Source of the DNA: an uncultured Oscillospiraceae bacterium
Lineage (GTDB): Bacteria > Bacillota > Clostridia > Oscillospirales > Oscillospiraceae
NCBI GenBank assembly: GCA_910579725.1
Contig: CAJTUD010000036.1
Coordinates: 1 to 27,015, forward strand
DNA length: 27,015 nt
Direction of reading: 5' to 3'
Below the pieces are notes generated by a model. That model did no database searches and had not been told where the DNA came from. It saw only the letters and a program-made list of their open reading frames with translations. Position 1 is the first letter of the stretch. Each line of letters begins with the position of its first letter. Below are positions 7,652 through 14,997 of this stretch, one piece after another. The position numbers and the translations under genes are program-made.

Positions 7652-8429
7652 GACAGAGATAATTGCAAAAATCGCCCAGGAGCCGGAAGACCGGCTGCTG
7701 CTGGCGAAAGTCTGGGACAAATACAGCCAGATGGAACGAAAGAACATTCCCTGCGCCACTATATTCCTCTCCCCGCGAGAGCAGCAGCTGGCGCAGGCTA
7801 TGCTGAACGCTGCCGGTATCCGATCCGGATACATTTTTGACGGCGGCTACGAGGAGGCAGAGCGAAAGCTCTTGGTGTTCCTCCCCGACTGGGCGGAGGA
7901 CGGAGGAGAAGAACTGGTCTTTCTCCGGGCGGCTTTTCACGGTGCGGACAGCACCCTGACCCATCGTGACATTCTGGGCAGCCTGATGGGCCTGGGCGCC
8001 GCCCGGGAGCGGGTGGGGGACATCCTGGTGTCCGGCCACAGCGCCGACATTGTCGCGTCACCCCCCCTGCGGGAGTTCTTTCTGCGGGAGTGGTTGCAGG
8101 CTGGCCGGGTGAAGCTGACGGTGACAGAGATCACCCGCGAGGAGCTGCGCCTGCCTCAGGTACAGGTCAAGGTGATTCGGGACACGGTGTCCTCCCTTCG
8201 TCTGGACGCGGCGGTGTCCTCGGCCTTCTCCATGAGCCGGGGAAAGGCGGCGGAGCTCATTGCCGCCGGACGGGTGCATCTGGACCATATGCCCTGTGTG
8301 AAGGCGGACAAACCCGTATCCGAGGGGGCGGTGCTGACAGTCCGGGGCTTGGGAAGGGCAAAGCTTACGGCGGTAGGCGGCCTGACAAAAAAGGGCAGAA
8401 TTGGAATCACTGTGGAAAGATATCTATAG
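7644..8429 (+). CDS. ylmH: YlmH-like S4-domain RNA-binding protein
   Basis: A 261-residue protein of the YlmH family. In Bacillus, YlmH binds peptidyl-tRNA-obstructed 50S subunits and helps C-terminal tailing in ribosome quality control (known); older literature links it to cell division. The N-terminal two thirds hold the YlmH-specific region, including PREQQLAQAMLNAAGIRSGYI-like and LVFLPDW elements. The S4 RNA-binding domain occupies residues about 180-245, with SSLRLDAAVSSAFSMSRGKA, AAELIAAGRVHLDH and the closing VLTVRGLGRAKL. The start at 7644 is chosen because it begins the family-like sequence and overlaps the ABC stop by eight bases; upstream residues in that frame are a shadow of the exporter. 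In many Firmicutes ylmH sits beside divIVA in the division cluster; here it is with an exporter. Confidence 0.85.
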   Translation: MDKTEIIAKIAQEPEDRLLLAKVWDKYSQMERKNIPCATIFLSPREQQLAQAMLNAAGIRSGYIFDGGYEEAERKLLVFLPDWAEDGGEELVFLRAAFHGADSTLTHRDILGSLMGLGAARERVGDILVSGHSADIVASPPLREFFLREWLQAGRVKLTVTEITREELRLPQVQVKVIRDTVSSLRLDAAVSSAFSMSRGKAAELIAAGRVHLDHMPCVKADKPVSEGAVLTVRGLGRAKLTAVGGLTKKGRIGITVERYL

Positions 8430-8458
8430 TGCCGCGGGGCGGCAAGAAGGAGAAGGCG

Positions 8459-8668
8459 ATGGATCAGAAGAAGATTGACCGCATCAATGAATTGGCGCGG
8501 AAGGCAAAAAAGGGGTCCTTGACGGAGGCGGAGCGCAAAGAACGGGACGTGCTCCGGCGGGAATATATTGACTCCGTGGTAGGCAGCCTTAAGGGCCAGC
8601 TGGACAACACATACCTGATTGACAGCCAGGGGAATCAAACCAAGCTCCGGAAAAGGGAGGAAAAATAA
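8459..8668 (+). CDS. DUF896 family small protein (YnzC-like)
   Basis: A 69-residue protein of the DUF896 family, seen across Firmicutes; Bacillus YnzC is a small two-helix protein from an SOS-regulated operon, with no firm function (known). The signature is clear: KIDRINELARKAKKGSLTEA, then ERDVLRREYIDSVVGSLKGQL, then TYLIDSQGN near residues 50-59 and a basic end. AAGGAG at 8447-8452 supports this ATG. Its stop TAA shares bases with the ATG of the next gene (TAATG), so translation is coupled to the XpaC-like protein. Confidence 0.85.
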   Translation: MDQKKIDRINELARKAKKGSLTEAERKERDVLRREYIDSVVGSLKGQLDNTYLIDSQGNQTKLRKREEK

Positions 8669-10149
8669 TGGGCGAGTACTACGATAAGAACAAATTCACC
8701 GGAGGGCGGCCCTCCGGTGAGCAGCATCGGACGTATGGAGGCAGAGCTGGTGGACCTACTCCGCCTCCGAGCCGTCCCTACCGGCAGCCGCCTGGAAATC
8801 AGGATAACTCCGGCTGGTACAGCTGGCCTGTGATCATCATCCTCTTCGCTCTGGGCATTTGGCCTATCGCCCTGGCCCTGCTGCTGTTCAACATCTTTGG
8901 GGACAGCCGGAAGCAGAAGAATTTTTCCAGCCAGAAGACCACCTATGAAGATCAGGCGCGCAGCGCCGTGGAACGGGCCATGCGGAAAGCGGAGACCAGG
9001 GTGAGTCAGGCGGAGCGGAAGGTGGACCGGGCCTTCGACCGGGCCGGGGAGTCCGTAGATCAGGCTGTGGAACGGGCTATGGCCCAGATGGAGCGCACCA
9101 TTGACCGTACTGCCAGAAGGGTGGAGCAGACCAGTCAGAGAAGGTCCCGCAGTCAGAGCTCCGGGAACCCTGCCCCCAGGGTCAAGGCGGCCCGGCAGAA
9201 GAAGGAGAAGACCAAGCCCGCAGGGGTGATGCTGCGGGTACTTGGCCTGTTCGCCCTGTTTGCCGGCTCCTGCATGGGTTTAGATTTTTTTTCCGGCGTC
9301 CTCGGAGGCCTGGCGCCGGATTTTGAAATCTTTTTTGCGTCCCTGGGCTTCCTGGGGGCCGGCGGGCTCATGTTCTTCCGGGGACAGTATCTGAATAAAA
9401 TGTCTCGCCGCAGCCAGCGGTACATCCTGGCTATCGGCAACGTGGACGCCATGCCCATCGACGAGATCGCCAAGCGAGTCAACCGCAAGCCCCATCAGGC
9501 CGCCAAGGAACTGCAAAAGCTCATTGACAAGGGCTATCTGGGGGAAGATGCCTATATCGACTATGAGCGGGGATACTTCCTTCGTTTCGGTGCAACGCTG
9601 GAGGAAGAAGAAGAGCCCGCAGTCCGGCAAGCGCCTCCGCCGCCAACGCCCAAAGAGGCCCAAGAGGGTTATTCCGGCATTCTCAGGAACATCCGCCGGG
9701 CCAACGACCGCATCGCTGACCCAGAACTGAGCCGGAAAATCGACCGACTGGAGCAGGTCAGCGGCCTGATCTTCAAGGAGGTGGAGAAGCATCCGGAAAA
9801 GCGCAACTCCATTCATACCTTCTTTGACTATTACCTCCCCACCACCCAGAAGCTGTTGGATACCTATGCCGAATTTGAAGAAACCGGAGTGGAGGGCGAG
9901 AACCTCCGGGAGGCCAAGGAGCGCATTGAGCAGACCATGGACATGATTGTGGCCGGGTTTGAGCACCAGCTGGACCAGCTCTATTCCTCTGACGCCATGG
10001 ATGTGGTCAGCGACATCCAGGTCATGGAGGCCATGCTCAAGCGGGACACTGCCTCCGCCGCCAAGGACTTTGGCTTCCCCGAGCCGCCCAAAGTCCGGCC
10101 CAAAACAGATTCCATGGACCAAGGTGGACATGTCCAGTCCATGCAGTGA
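8668..10149 (+). CDS. XpaC-like membrane protein (PF10112 type)
   Basis: A 493-residue protein with a C-terminal XpaC-like region. XpaC was named from a Bacillus locus for hydrolysis of 5-bromo-4-chloroindolyl phosphate; its true role is uncertain. Order of parts: Gly/Pro-rich N-terminus (1-48); hydrophobic hairpin near 52-77; long basic coiled-coil-like helix with repeated ERA/DRA units (95-157); two more membrane segments near 187-207 and 220-237; a winged-helix-like block (about 255-305, IDEIAKRVNRKPHQAAKEL then KGY..YIDYERGYF); a Pro/Glu linker; then the all-helical XpaC part (330-465). XpaC proteins commonly pair with a TelA toxic-anion-resistance gene, which is absent here; a GDSL hydrolase follows. 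It starts within the DUF896 stop. Confidence 0.75.
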   Translation: MGEYYDKNKFTGGRPSGEQHRTYGGRAGGPTPPPSRPYRQPPGNQDNSGWYSWPVIIILFALGIWPIALALLLFNIFGDSRKQKNFSSQKTTYEDQARSAVERAMRKAETRVSQAERKVDRAFDRAGESVDQAVERAMAQMERTIDRTARRVEQTSQRRSRSQSSGNPAPRVKAARQKKEKTKPAGVMLRVLGLFALFAGSCMGLDFFSGVLGGLAPDFEIFFASLGFLGAGGLMFFRGQYLNKMSRRSQRYILAIGNVDAMPIDEIAKRVNRKPHQAAKELQKLIDKGYLGEDAYIDYERGYFLRFGATLEEEEEPAVRQAPPPPTPKEAQEGYSGILRNIRRANDRIADPELSRKIDRLEQVSGLIFKEVEKHPEKRNSIHTFFDYYLPTTQKLLDTYAEFEETGVEGENLREAKERIEQTMDMIVAGFEHQLDQLYSSDAMDVVSDIQVMEAMLKRDTASAAKDFGFPEPPKVRPKTDSMDQGGHVQSMQ

Positions 10150-10169
10150 TATGGAAAGGACGCAAAGTG

Positions 10170-10802
10170 ATGAAAATTCTGTTTTTGGGTGATTCCATTA
10201 CTGACGCAGGACGGAACCGGGCAGATCCGGCTTCCATGGGCTCCGGGTATCCGCTGCTGGTAAGCGCCCGGCTGGGTGCGGACCGGCCCGGGACTTTCCT
10301 CTTTCGGAATACCGGCGTGAGCGGAGACCGGAGCGTGGATATCTACGCCCGGGTAAAAAAGGACTGTTGGAATTGGCAGCCGGGTGTAGTCAGCCTGCTG
10401 GCTGGGATCAACGACGTATGGCATGAGCTGGGAGAGCGGAACGGCGTGGACGCAGAGCGGTTCTACCGGATCTGCCGGATGCTCGTTTCCGACACCAGGG
10501 AGCATCTGCCGGAGGTCCGGCTGCTGCTGATGGAGCCCTTCGTATTGCCCGGTACAAGTACCAGCGGGGATTGGGAGGTGTTCTCTCGGGAGGTTCCTCT
10601 CCGGGCCCGGGCGGTACAGGAAATCGCCAGGGAGTTCCACGCGCTGTACCTGCCGTTGCAAGGCATATTTGACGAGGCGTGCAGACGTTGCCCTCCGGAC
10701 TGCTGGCTGATGGATGGGGTTCACCCCACCCCTGCGGGGCACCAACTGATCGCGGATGCGTGGCTGGACCTGTTCCGCCGGGAGCTTGCGGCACTTTCCT
10801 GA
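10170..10802 (+). CDS. SGNH/GDSL-family hydrolase
   Basis: A 210-residue esterase or lipase-like hydrolase with the full SGNH set: block I FLGDSIT with nucleophile Ser9, block II Gly in NTGVSGDR, block III Asn in LAGINDVWHE, and block V DGVHPTPAGH with the Asp-His pair. Such enzymes deacylate carbohydrates, lipids or small esters; the substrate is not evident. There is no signal peptide, so it should be cytosolic. The ATG at 10170 is preferred over an in-frame GTG at 10146 because MKILFLGDSIT is the typical family opening and GGAAAGGA lies upstream. It follows the XpaC-like gene by 20 bases and ends the operon. Confidence 0.88.
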   Translation: MKILFLGDSITDAGRNRADPASMGSGYPLLVSARLGADRPGTFLFRNTGVSGDRSVDIYARVKKDCWNWQPGVVSLLAGINDVWHELGERNGVDAERFYRICRMLVSDTREHLPEVRLLLMEPFVLPGTSTSGDWEVFSREVPLRARAVQEIAREFHALYLPLQGIFDEACRRCPPDCWLMDGVHPTPAGHQLIADAWLDLFRRELAALS

Positions 10803-10857
10803 AAACGGCTGTGGAACACCATGTGTGCGGCGTTTTGCACGCTGCGTTTGAAAAGAA

Positions 10858-10902
10858 CAGCATCCCCCTGACATGGGATTATCCCACGTCAGGGGGATGC
10901 TG
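10858..10902. terminator. Long near-perfect hairpin after the GDSL gene
   Basis: Fifteen outer pairs (10858-10872 with 10888-10902) and five inner pairs (TGGGA 10874-10878, TCCCA 10882-10886) are separated by one A.C mismatch, with a three-base loop. No T-run follows on the plus strand; on the minus strand the stem is followed by a T-rich TGTTCTTTT. It may stop transcription reading out of alr, or act together with the following T-rich hairpin. Confidence 0.5.
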
Positions 10903-10941
10903 CTGCCGTCAGTTGGAAAGACGGCGTATTGGCTATATAAC

Positions 10942-10960
10942 GCGGTTTACCCGCTTTTTT
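10942..10960 (+). terminator. Short hairpin with T-run
   Basis: GCGG (10942-10945) and CCGC (10951-10954) form a short stem directly followed by TTTTTT (10955-10960). A second stem, GCCGTC/GACGGC at 10905-10925, precedes it. This is the better candidate for ending the GDSL operon transcript, though the stem is only four pairs. Confidence 0.4.
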
Positions 10961-11071
10961 CAGGGCGATAGTTTCATTTTAGCCGGATTCTGTGATCTGC
11001 GGCTGGGCAAACATGCGGGACTGATACCGCGCTGCGAAGCGGATGAAAGCTCTTTTGCTTTTTAAAAGGGA

Positions 11072-12241
11072 CTATCCCCGCAGCATCAGTTCCCGGGCCA
11101 CCTCACGCCCGCCCCGGAGGTAGACCCGAGGCACTCGCCTGCTGACCGCGCAGGTCATCTCATAGGCGATGGTTCCGGCCAGCTGAGCGGCTTCAGTAAC
11201 GGAGTTATGCGGACCATAGATCTCCACTTCGCTGCCCTCTCGGATCTGGGGGAGGTCCGTGAGATCCACCATGCACATGTCCATGCAGATGCGGCCCAGA
11301 ATCGGGGCAAAGCCATGGGGCGTCCAGACCCGCCAGCGGTTGGAAAGCGTCCGGTGGAGGCCATCAGCGTAGCCAATGGGCAAAACGCCCACCCGGCTGG
11401 GCCGTTCGGTTCGGAAGGTGCAGCCGTAACTGATGGACATGTCCGCGGGCAGCGTTCTGATTGCGCCTACGACAGATTTCAGGGCCATGACAGGACGCAG
11501 GCCCAGCTCCTGAGCCTGATGTCCGGCGCCGTAGGTGATGATGCCCGGCCGGAACAGATCGTGGCCAAACTGGGGGTAGCCCACAACGGCGCCGCTGTTG
11601 GCGCAGTGCCGGAAAGAAAAACCAACGCCTCGGGCTTCCAGTGCCCGGAGCATGGCTTCAAACTGCCGGTGCTGGGAGAGGGTATAGGCGCGGCTGCCCT
11701 CGCCGACCTCGTCGGAAACGGCGAAGTGGGTGAAAATCCCTTCCGGTTCCAGGCCGGGCATTGCGCAGACCCGGCAGATGGCCTCCAGAGAGCAGGAGAA
11801 CTGCTCCTCCCCGCAGAGAAAGCCCAGACGGGACATGCCGGTGTCCAGCTTGATATGGACTTTGATCCGTCCGCCCAGCCTTTCTGCCTCCCGGGAGAAA
11901 GAAAGAGCGGATTCTTCGCTCCATACCGCCTGGGCGATGCGGTGAGCCAGGAGCTGGCCCGCTTGCTCCGCCGGGGTCAGGCCCAGCTGCAGAATGGGCA
12001 GGCGGATGCCGGCGCTGCGGATCTCCCGGGCCTCGTCGATACTGGATACGGCCAGATAGGCCGCGCCCAGCTCTTCCAGGGTCCGGGAGACCTGAACGGC
12101 TCCGTGGCCGTAGGCGTCCGCCTTTACCACGCCTAAAAAGCGGGAGGAGGGCCCCATGCGGCCACAGAGAATTTCGTAGTTGCAGGCCAGAGCGTCCAGA
12201 TCAATTTCCGCCCAGGTCCGTTTCAGTGTGCTTTCCATCAT
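11072..12241 (-). CDS. alr: Alanine racemase
   Basis: A 389-residue PLP enzyme converting L-alanine to D-alanine for peptidoglycan. The PLP lysine is K40 in VVKADAYGHG, the second catalytic base is Y272 in SISYGCTF, and the substrate-side motifs HIKLDTGMSRLGF (129-141), THFAVSD and LPIGYADGLHR (287-297) are intact. Length and domain order (TIM barrel, then C-terminal beta domain) are normal. Two adjacent ATG codons open the frame and either could be used. It is the last gene of the nnrD / lipoprotein operon, 44 bases after the lipoprotein stop. The glutamate racemase for the other D-amino acid of the wall is at 23682-24497. Confidence 0.95.
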   Translation of the reverse strand: MMESTLKRTWAEIDLDALACNYEILCGRMGPSSRFLGVVKADAYGHGAVQVSRTLEELGAAYLAVSSIDEAREIRSAGIRLPILQLGLTPAEQAGQLLAHRIAQAVWSEESALSFSREAERLGGRIKVHIKLDTGMSRLGFLCGEEQFSCSLEAICRVCAMPGLEPEGIFTHFAVSDEVGEGSRAYTLSQHRQFEAMLRALEARGVGFSFRHCANSGAVVGYPQFGHDLFRPGIITYGAGHQAQELGLRPVMALKSVVGAIRTLPADMSISYGCTFRTERPSRVGVLPIGYADGLHRTLSNRWRVWTPHGFAPILGRICMDMCMVDLTDLPQIREGSEVEIYGPHNSVTEAAQLAGTIAYEMTCAVSRRVPRVYLRGGREVARELMLRG

Positions 12242-12285
12242 ATCCCTATCTCATTTCATTTGTAGTGGACGCACTGGTCCGCCCT

Positions 12286-13044
12286 CTAATCGGTTACACT
12301 GGCGTAGGCTGCCGCCTCCTCTTCCGGACTCCAGGTCTGTGCGGAGAGATCCTGCGGTTCCGGCTGTGTCCCGCCGCCGGACTGCTCAGGTTCCGCCGGC
12401 TGGTCTCCGGAGGCGTCCGGCTGATTTCCGGTCTCCGGCGGTGTGGCGCCTTCTTCGTCGGGAGCGGCCCGGCCTGTTACTTCGAAGCGGTTCCAGGCCA
12501 CCTCAAAGGCCACTGTCCCATCCACCGCAATTTCACTGCGGAGGGGCAGCAGTGTCTCCTGGTCAAACCAGGTGGTATACACTGTGCTCTCGTCGTCCGG
12601 CAGATCACAGGCCAGACGCAGGCAGCTGCGCTCCTCCAGGGATTCCTGGCTCTGCTCGGTGATATATCCGTTTCCCGCAGCCGCCATGAGCCTGGGCATG
12701 GCGGCTACCGGTGAGATAGCTGCGGCGGAATAGCTCCCGGCATCCAGGGAGATATCCTCGTAGCTGAGCTGCAGTTTTCCATCCGCCACCGTGGCGGAAA
12801 TGCCGGAGAGATTGGCGGGGGAGAGCACTGTTACTGTGCTCTCCGCAGGTGTATAGGCGCACAGCAGGGTATAGGTCCGTACTTCATCGGTGTAATGGCA
12901 GGTGACATCGGCCTCCATGGTGGCGGATGCCAGGGCGGCGTACTGCGCCTGGAGCTCCGCCGCCGGGTCTACTTTCTCCTCTCCTCCGCCGCAGGCGGTG
13001 AGCAGGAGCATCAGCATTGGTGCAAAAAGCAGCGCTTTTCGCAC
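12286..13044 (-). CDS. Membrane-anchored lipoprotein with LolA-like pattern
   Basis: A 252-residue lipoprotein. The signal peptide MRKALLFAPMLMLLLTAC ends in a lipobox LTAC, so Cys18 should be lipidated. The middle part (about 35-195) is an alternating beta-rich sequence (VTCHYTDEVRTYTLLC, DGKLQLSYEDISLDA, VYTTWFDQETLLPLRSEI) resembling the LolA/LppX-type outer-membrane-lipoprotein-sorting fold seen in Gram-positive lipoproteins. A low-complexity Pro/Glu/Gly tail (about 195-235) follows, then a short acidic end. The start codon is GTG, supported by GGAGGAA just upstream; it lies 16 bases after the nnrD stop. A lipoprotein at this position between nnrD and alr is common in Clostridia; role unknown. 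Confidence 0.75.
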   Translation of the reverse strand: MRKALLFAPMLMLLLTACGGGEEKVDPAAELQAQYAALASATMEADVTCHYTDEVRTYTLLCAYTPAESTVTVLSPANLSGISATVADGKLQLSYEDISLDAGSYSAAAISPVAAMPRLMAAAGNGYITEQSQESLEERSCLRLACDLPDDESTVYTTWFDQETLLPLRSEIAVDGTVAFEVAWNRFEVTGRAAPDEEGATPPETGNQPDASGDQPAEPEQSGGGTQPEPQDLSAQTWSPEEEAAAYASVTD

Positions 13045-13060
13045 AGGGAATTCCTCCTTT

Positions 13061-13903
13061 TTATTCCTCCAATTCTTTGAACGCGGCGGACAGCCGTTCC
13101 AGCAGGTCCAGCGGCGTCATGGCGTAGGCGGTCAGCTCCCTCTCCGCCAGCTCTCCCGCCCGGCCATGGAGCCATACGGCGCAGGATGCGGCTTCCGCCG
13201 CTTCGGAGCCCTGACCCAGCAGGGAGAGAATCATCCCCGCCAGGATATCGCCGCTGCCGCCCTTGGCCATGCCGCTGCCGCCTGTGGTGTTGCGCAGAAG
13301 CCGGCCATCAGGGGAAGCCACAATGGTGCCGGGGCCCTTGAGTACCGTGACGCAGCCATGGCGCCGGGCGAACTCTGCCGCCGCCCGCTCCCGGTTGGAT
13401 CTGCCGGGAAGGAAGCTGCCGTCGAGACGGGCAAACTCCCCCTCGTGAGGGGTGAGAATCGTGACGCCCCGCCGGTCATCCAATACATGGATATGCGCAG
13501 AAACCGCGTTTATGCCGTCCGCATCCAGCACCACCGGAACGGACAAGTCCTTCAAAAGAGCCAGGACAGTTTTCTCCGTCTCCGCCGCCCGGCCCAGGCC
13601 GGGACCGATGAGCACTGCGGCACAAGCTTCCATCTCGCGGAACAGGCTGTCATAGTCTGGCGGCAGAGGGTGAACCATGGCTGTGGGACACCGGGCGGCG
13701 GCAATGGGGTAAATTTCTCCGGGAACGCCTACGAATACCAAGCCGCTGCCTGTGTGCGCCGCTGCCTCTCCGGCATATACCGGCGCACCAGTATAGCCTA
13801 CGCAGCCGCCCCAGACATAAACCCTGCCGAAGGACCCCTTGTGTCCCATGGGATTCCGGGGCGGCAGGAGGGCGCGGGCCAGCTGCCTGGTGATGAGGTC
13901 CAT
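13061..13903 (-). CDS. nnrD: ADP-dependent NAD(P)H-hydrate dehydratase
   Basis: A 280-residue enzyme that repairs damaged NAD(P)H by dehydrating the S-hydrate, using ADP in bacteria. This is the C-terminal (YjeF_C / CARKD) half alone; the epimerase domain NnrE is not fused, so it must be elsewhere or missing. Motifs in order: HKGSFGRVYVWGG (21-33), IGPGLG (99-104), VLDADGIN (125-132), LTPHEGEFARL (150-160), TVLKGPGTIV (186-195) and the catalytic GMAKGGSGDILAGM block (211-224) with D219. The start at 13903 has GAGGAGG upstream. First gene of the operon with the lipoprotein and alr. Confidence 0.9.
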   Translation of the reverse strand: MDLITRQLARALLPPRNPMGHKGSFGRVYVWGGCVGYTGAPVYAGEAAAHTGSGLVFVGVPGEIYPIAAARCPTAMVHPLPPDYDSLFREMEACAAVLIGPGLGRAAETEKTVLALLKDLSVPVVLDADGINAVSAHIHVLDDRRGVTILTPHEGEFARLDGSFLPGRSNRERAAAEFARRHGCVTVLKGPGTIVASPDGRLLRNTTGGSGMAKGGSGDILAGMILSLLGQGSEAAEAASCAVWLHGRAGELAERELTAYAMTPLDLLERLSAAFKELEE

Positions 13904-13932
13904 AGAACCGCCTCCTCTGAGAATTTTCTATC

Positions 13933-13961
13933 AGTGTACCACACACTGAGCCGGTTGTCAC
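13933..13961 (-). promoter_or_regulatory. Promoter of the nnrD-lipoprotein-alr operon with overlapping palindrome
   Basis: Read on the minus strand: GTGACA (13956-13961), 17-base spacer, TACACT (13933-13938). The inverted repeat TCAGTGT-N5-ACACTGA at 13931-13949 covers the -10 box, where a repressor would block transcription. Operator role is inference. Confidence 0.55.
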
Positions 13962-14003
13962 CAGCGGCGCAGAAAAAAATCGGTTAAATTCGGGAAATTA
14001 CTG

Positions 14004-14032
14004 TTGACAAAGAGGGAGAGAGACGCTATAAT
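14004..14032 (+). promoter_or_regulatory. Consensus promoter for the tRNA-Leu pair
   Basis: TTGACA (14004-14009) and TATAAT (14027-14032) with exactly 17 bases between: a perfect sigma-70/sigma-A promoter, fitting a stable RNA unit. It faces away from the nnrD promoter. Confidence 0.9.
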
Positions 14033-14062
14033 AATCGTTGCGGATTCCAAGAAGAGAAAGAC

Positions 14063-14147
14063 GCGAGTGTGCTGGAACTGGTAGACAGGCACGTTTGAGG
14101 GGCGTGTGTCAACAGACGTACGGGTTCAAGTCCCGTCACTCGCACCA
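14063..14147 (+). tRNA. tRNA-Leu (anticodon GAG)
   Basis: The acceptor stem GCGAGTG (14063-14069) pairs with CACTCGC (14137-14143), followed by A and an encoded CCA. The anticodon stem CACGT/GCGTG encloses the loop TTGAGGG, giving anticodon GAG for CUC/CUU leucine codons. A long variable arm and the T-loop GGTTCAAGTCC confirm a class II leucine tRNA. Confidence 0.95.
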
Positions 14148-14181
14148 TTCCTTTCTTTCAGTCTGCAAATTGAATAGATGT

Positions 14182-14269
14182 GCGCGAGTGGTGGAATTGG
14201 CAGACTCGCTAGATTCAGGTTCTAGTGTCCAATACGGACGTGCGGGTTCAAGTCCCGCCTCGCGCACCA
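14182..14269 (+). tRNA. tRNA-Leu (anticodon CAG)
   Basis: The acceptor stem GCGCGAG (14182-14188) pairs with CTCGCGC (14259-14265), then A and an encoded CCA. The anticodon stem CTAGA/TCTAG encloses TTCAGGT, giving anticodon CAG for CUG. A class II variable arm is present. It lies 34 bases after the first tRNA-Leu and is probably cotranscribed with it. Confidence 0.95.
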
Positions 14270-14271
14270 AA

Positions 14272-14329
14272 CCAATGTAATCCGAACTTTATCCCGATAG
14301 GGGAGAGGTTCGGATTATTGGTTTTCTTT
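14272..14329 (+). terminator. Intrinsic terminator of the tRNA operon
   Basis: TAATCCGAAC (14278-14287) pairs perfectly with GTTCGGATTA (14308-14317). The stem is extended by CCAA/TTGG beyond a small bulge and followed by TTTTCTTT at 14322-14329. Confidence 0.8.
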
Positions 14330-14331
14330 GA

Positions 14332-14565
14332 CCGATACGAGAGCGCCTGTTTCCGAAACAGGGTGGAGCGCCAACCCACCTCCAAGACGAGAGGCCCATG
14401 GAAAAAGAAGCAGGCCCCAGTCTGTGTAATGCAGTTATATTCCAGGGCGTTCAGCACCCCGATTTGGCAAGGGAGCTTCCGCAGGGTGGGACAGCGCAAG
14501 AGCAAGCCACGGGGCAGGATGTAGACAAGAAGCAGATAACGGACACGATAAAGCCCACTTTCTGA
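14332..14565 (+). other. Stop-free stretch, possible decayed coding remnant
   Basis: Between the tRNA terminator and the YdcF-like fragment, one plus frame stays open for 77 codons (14332-14562, TGA at 14563). It has no start codon near its beginning; the first ATG is at 14398. The composition is Gln, Pro and Glu rich and I recognise no domain. It could be the 3' remnant of an element gene or simply chance openness in GC-rich DNA. Confidence 0.25.
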
Positions 14566-14628
14566 ATGTGGTGGTGCCCCTATCTAATCATAAATGAACT
14601 TTCAAAAGATACGGAGTGGAAATATTGT

Positions 14629-14817
14629 ATGTGGGTATCAAAGATAAGAAAAGAAGATCTGGCGAATGATGTGATAGATCGTCTTTTATTTGAAGGATTG
14701 TATGATACTGGAGTAAGTGTTGACTGTATTATTGTTTTGGGCAGTATGAAGGCAGCAAAATATAGAGTTCCTGTAGCAGTTAAGGTGTTTTTTTCGGGAA
14801 GGTCTGAAAAGATATAG
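14629..14817 (+). pseudogene. Truncated YdcF-like (DUF218) fragment
   Basis: A 62-residue frame from ATG 14629 (upstream in-frame ATG at 14566 is also possible). After a helical start (RKEDLANDVIDRLLFEGLYD) comes VDCIIVLGS, then KYRVPVAVKVF and a final SGRSEKI, the order seen at the N-terminus of DUF218/YdcF proteins, where a strand and GG motif should follow. The frame stops just before that point, so about two thirds of the domain is missing. The DNA is markedly AT-richer than the flanks, suggesting a different origin. A weak GGAG lies 12 bases before 14629. Probably a decayed transferred gene; the family match rests on a short segment. Confidence 0.45.
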
Positions 14818-14872
14818 AGTAATTCCTGACTTTGAAATATAAACGATAATATAAATTCGCATTTGGGATGCC

Positions 14873-14955
14873 AGCAAATCCAGCCGGGGCCGTCAAGGTA
14901 AAGTGCATGGCGCGTTCAGCGCCATCCTTGACAGCCCCGCCTGGGTTTGCTTTTT
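14873..14955. repeat. Long imperfect palindrome ending in a T-run
   Basis: The arms 14873-14898 and 14926-14951 are 26 bases each and pair except for three positions, one of them a G.T wobble. Inside, ATGGCGC (14907-14913) pairs with GCGCCAT (14919-14925) around a five-base loop, leaving an eight-base bulge on the left. TTTT follows at 14952-14955. The shape could be a terminator, a small structured RNA or a palindromic dispersed element. It lies 42 bases before the stop of the convergent binding-protein gene. Confidence 0.6.
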
Positions 14956-14997
14956 GGTCATTAAGGTGGGAAACTCCCAGAAATCATCAGAAAAAAA

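Noticed and set aside
6587..7834. 415-codon minus-strand frame across the ABC exporter
   Set aside because: Antisense to the exporter's intact NBD motifs; no ribosome site or domain.
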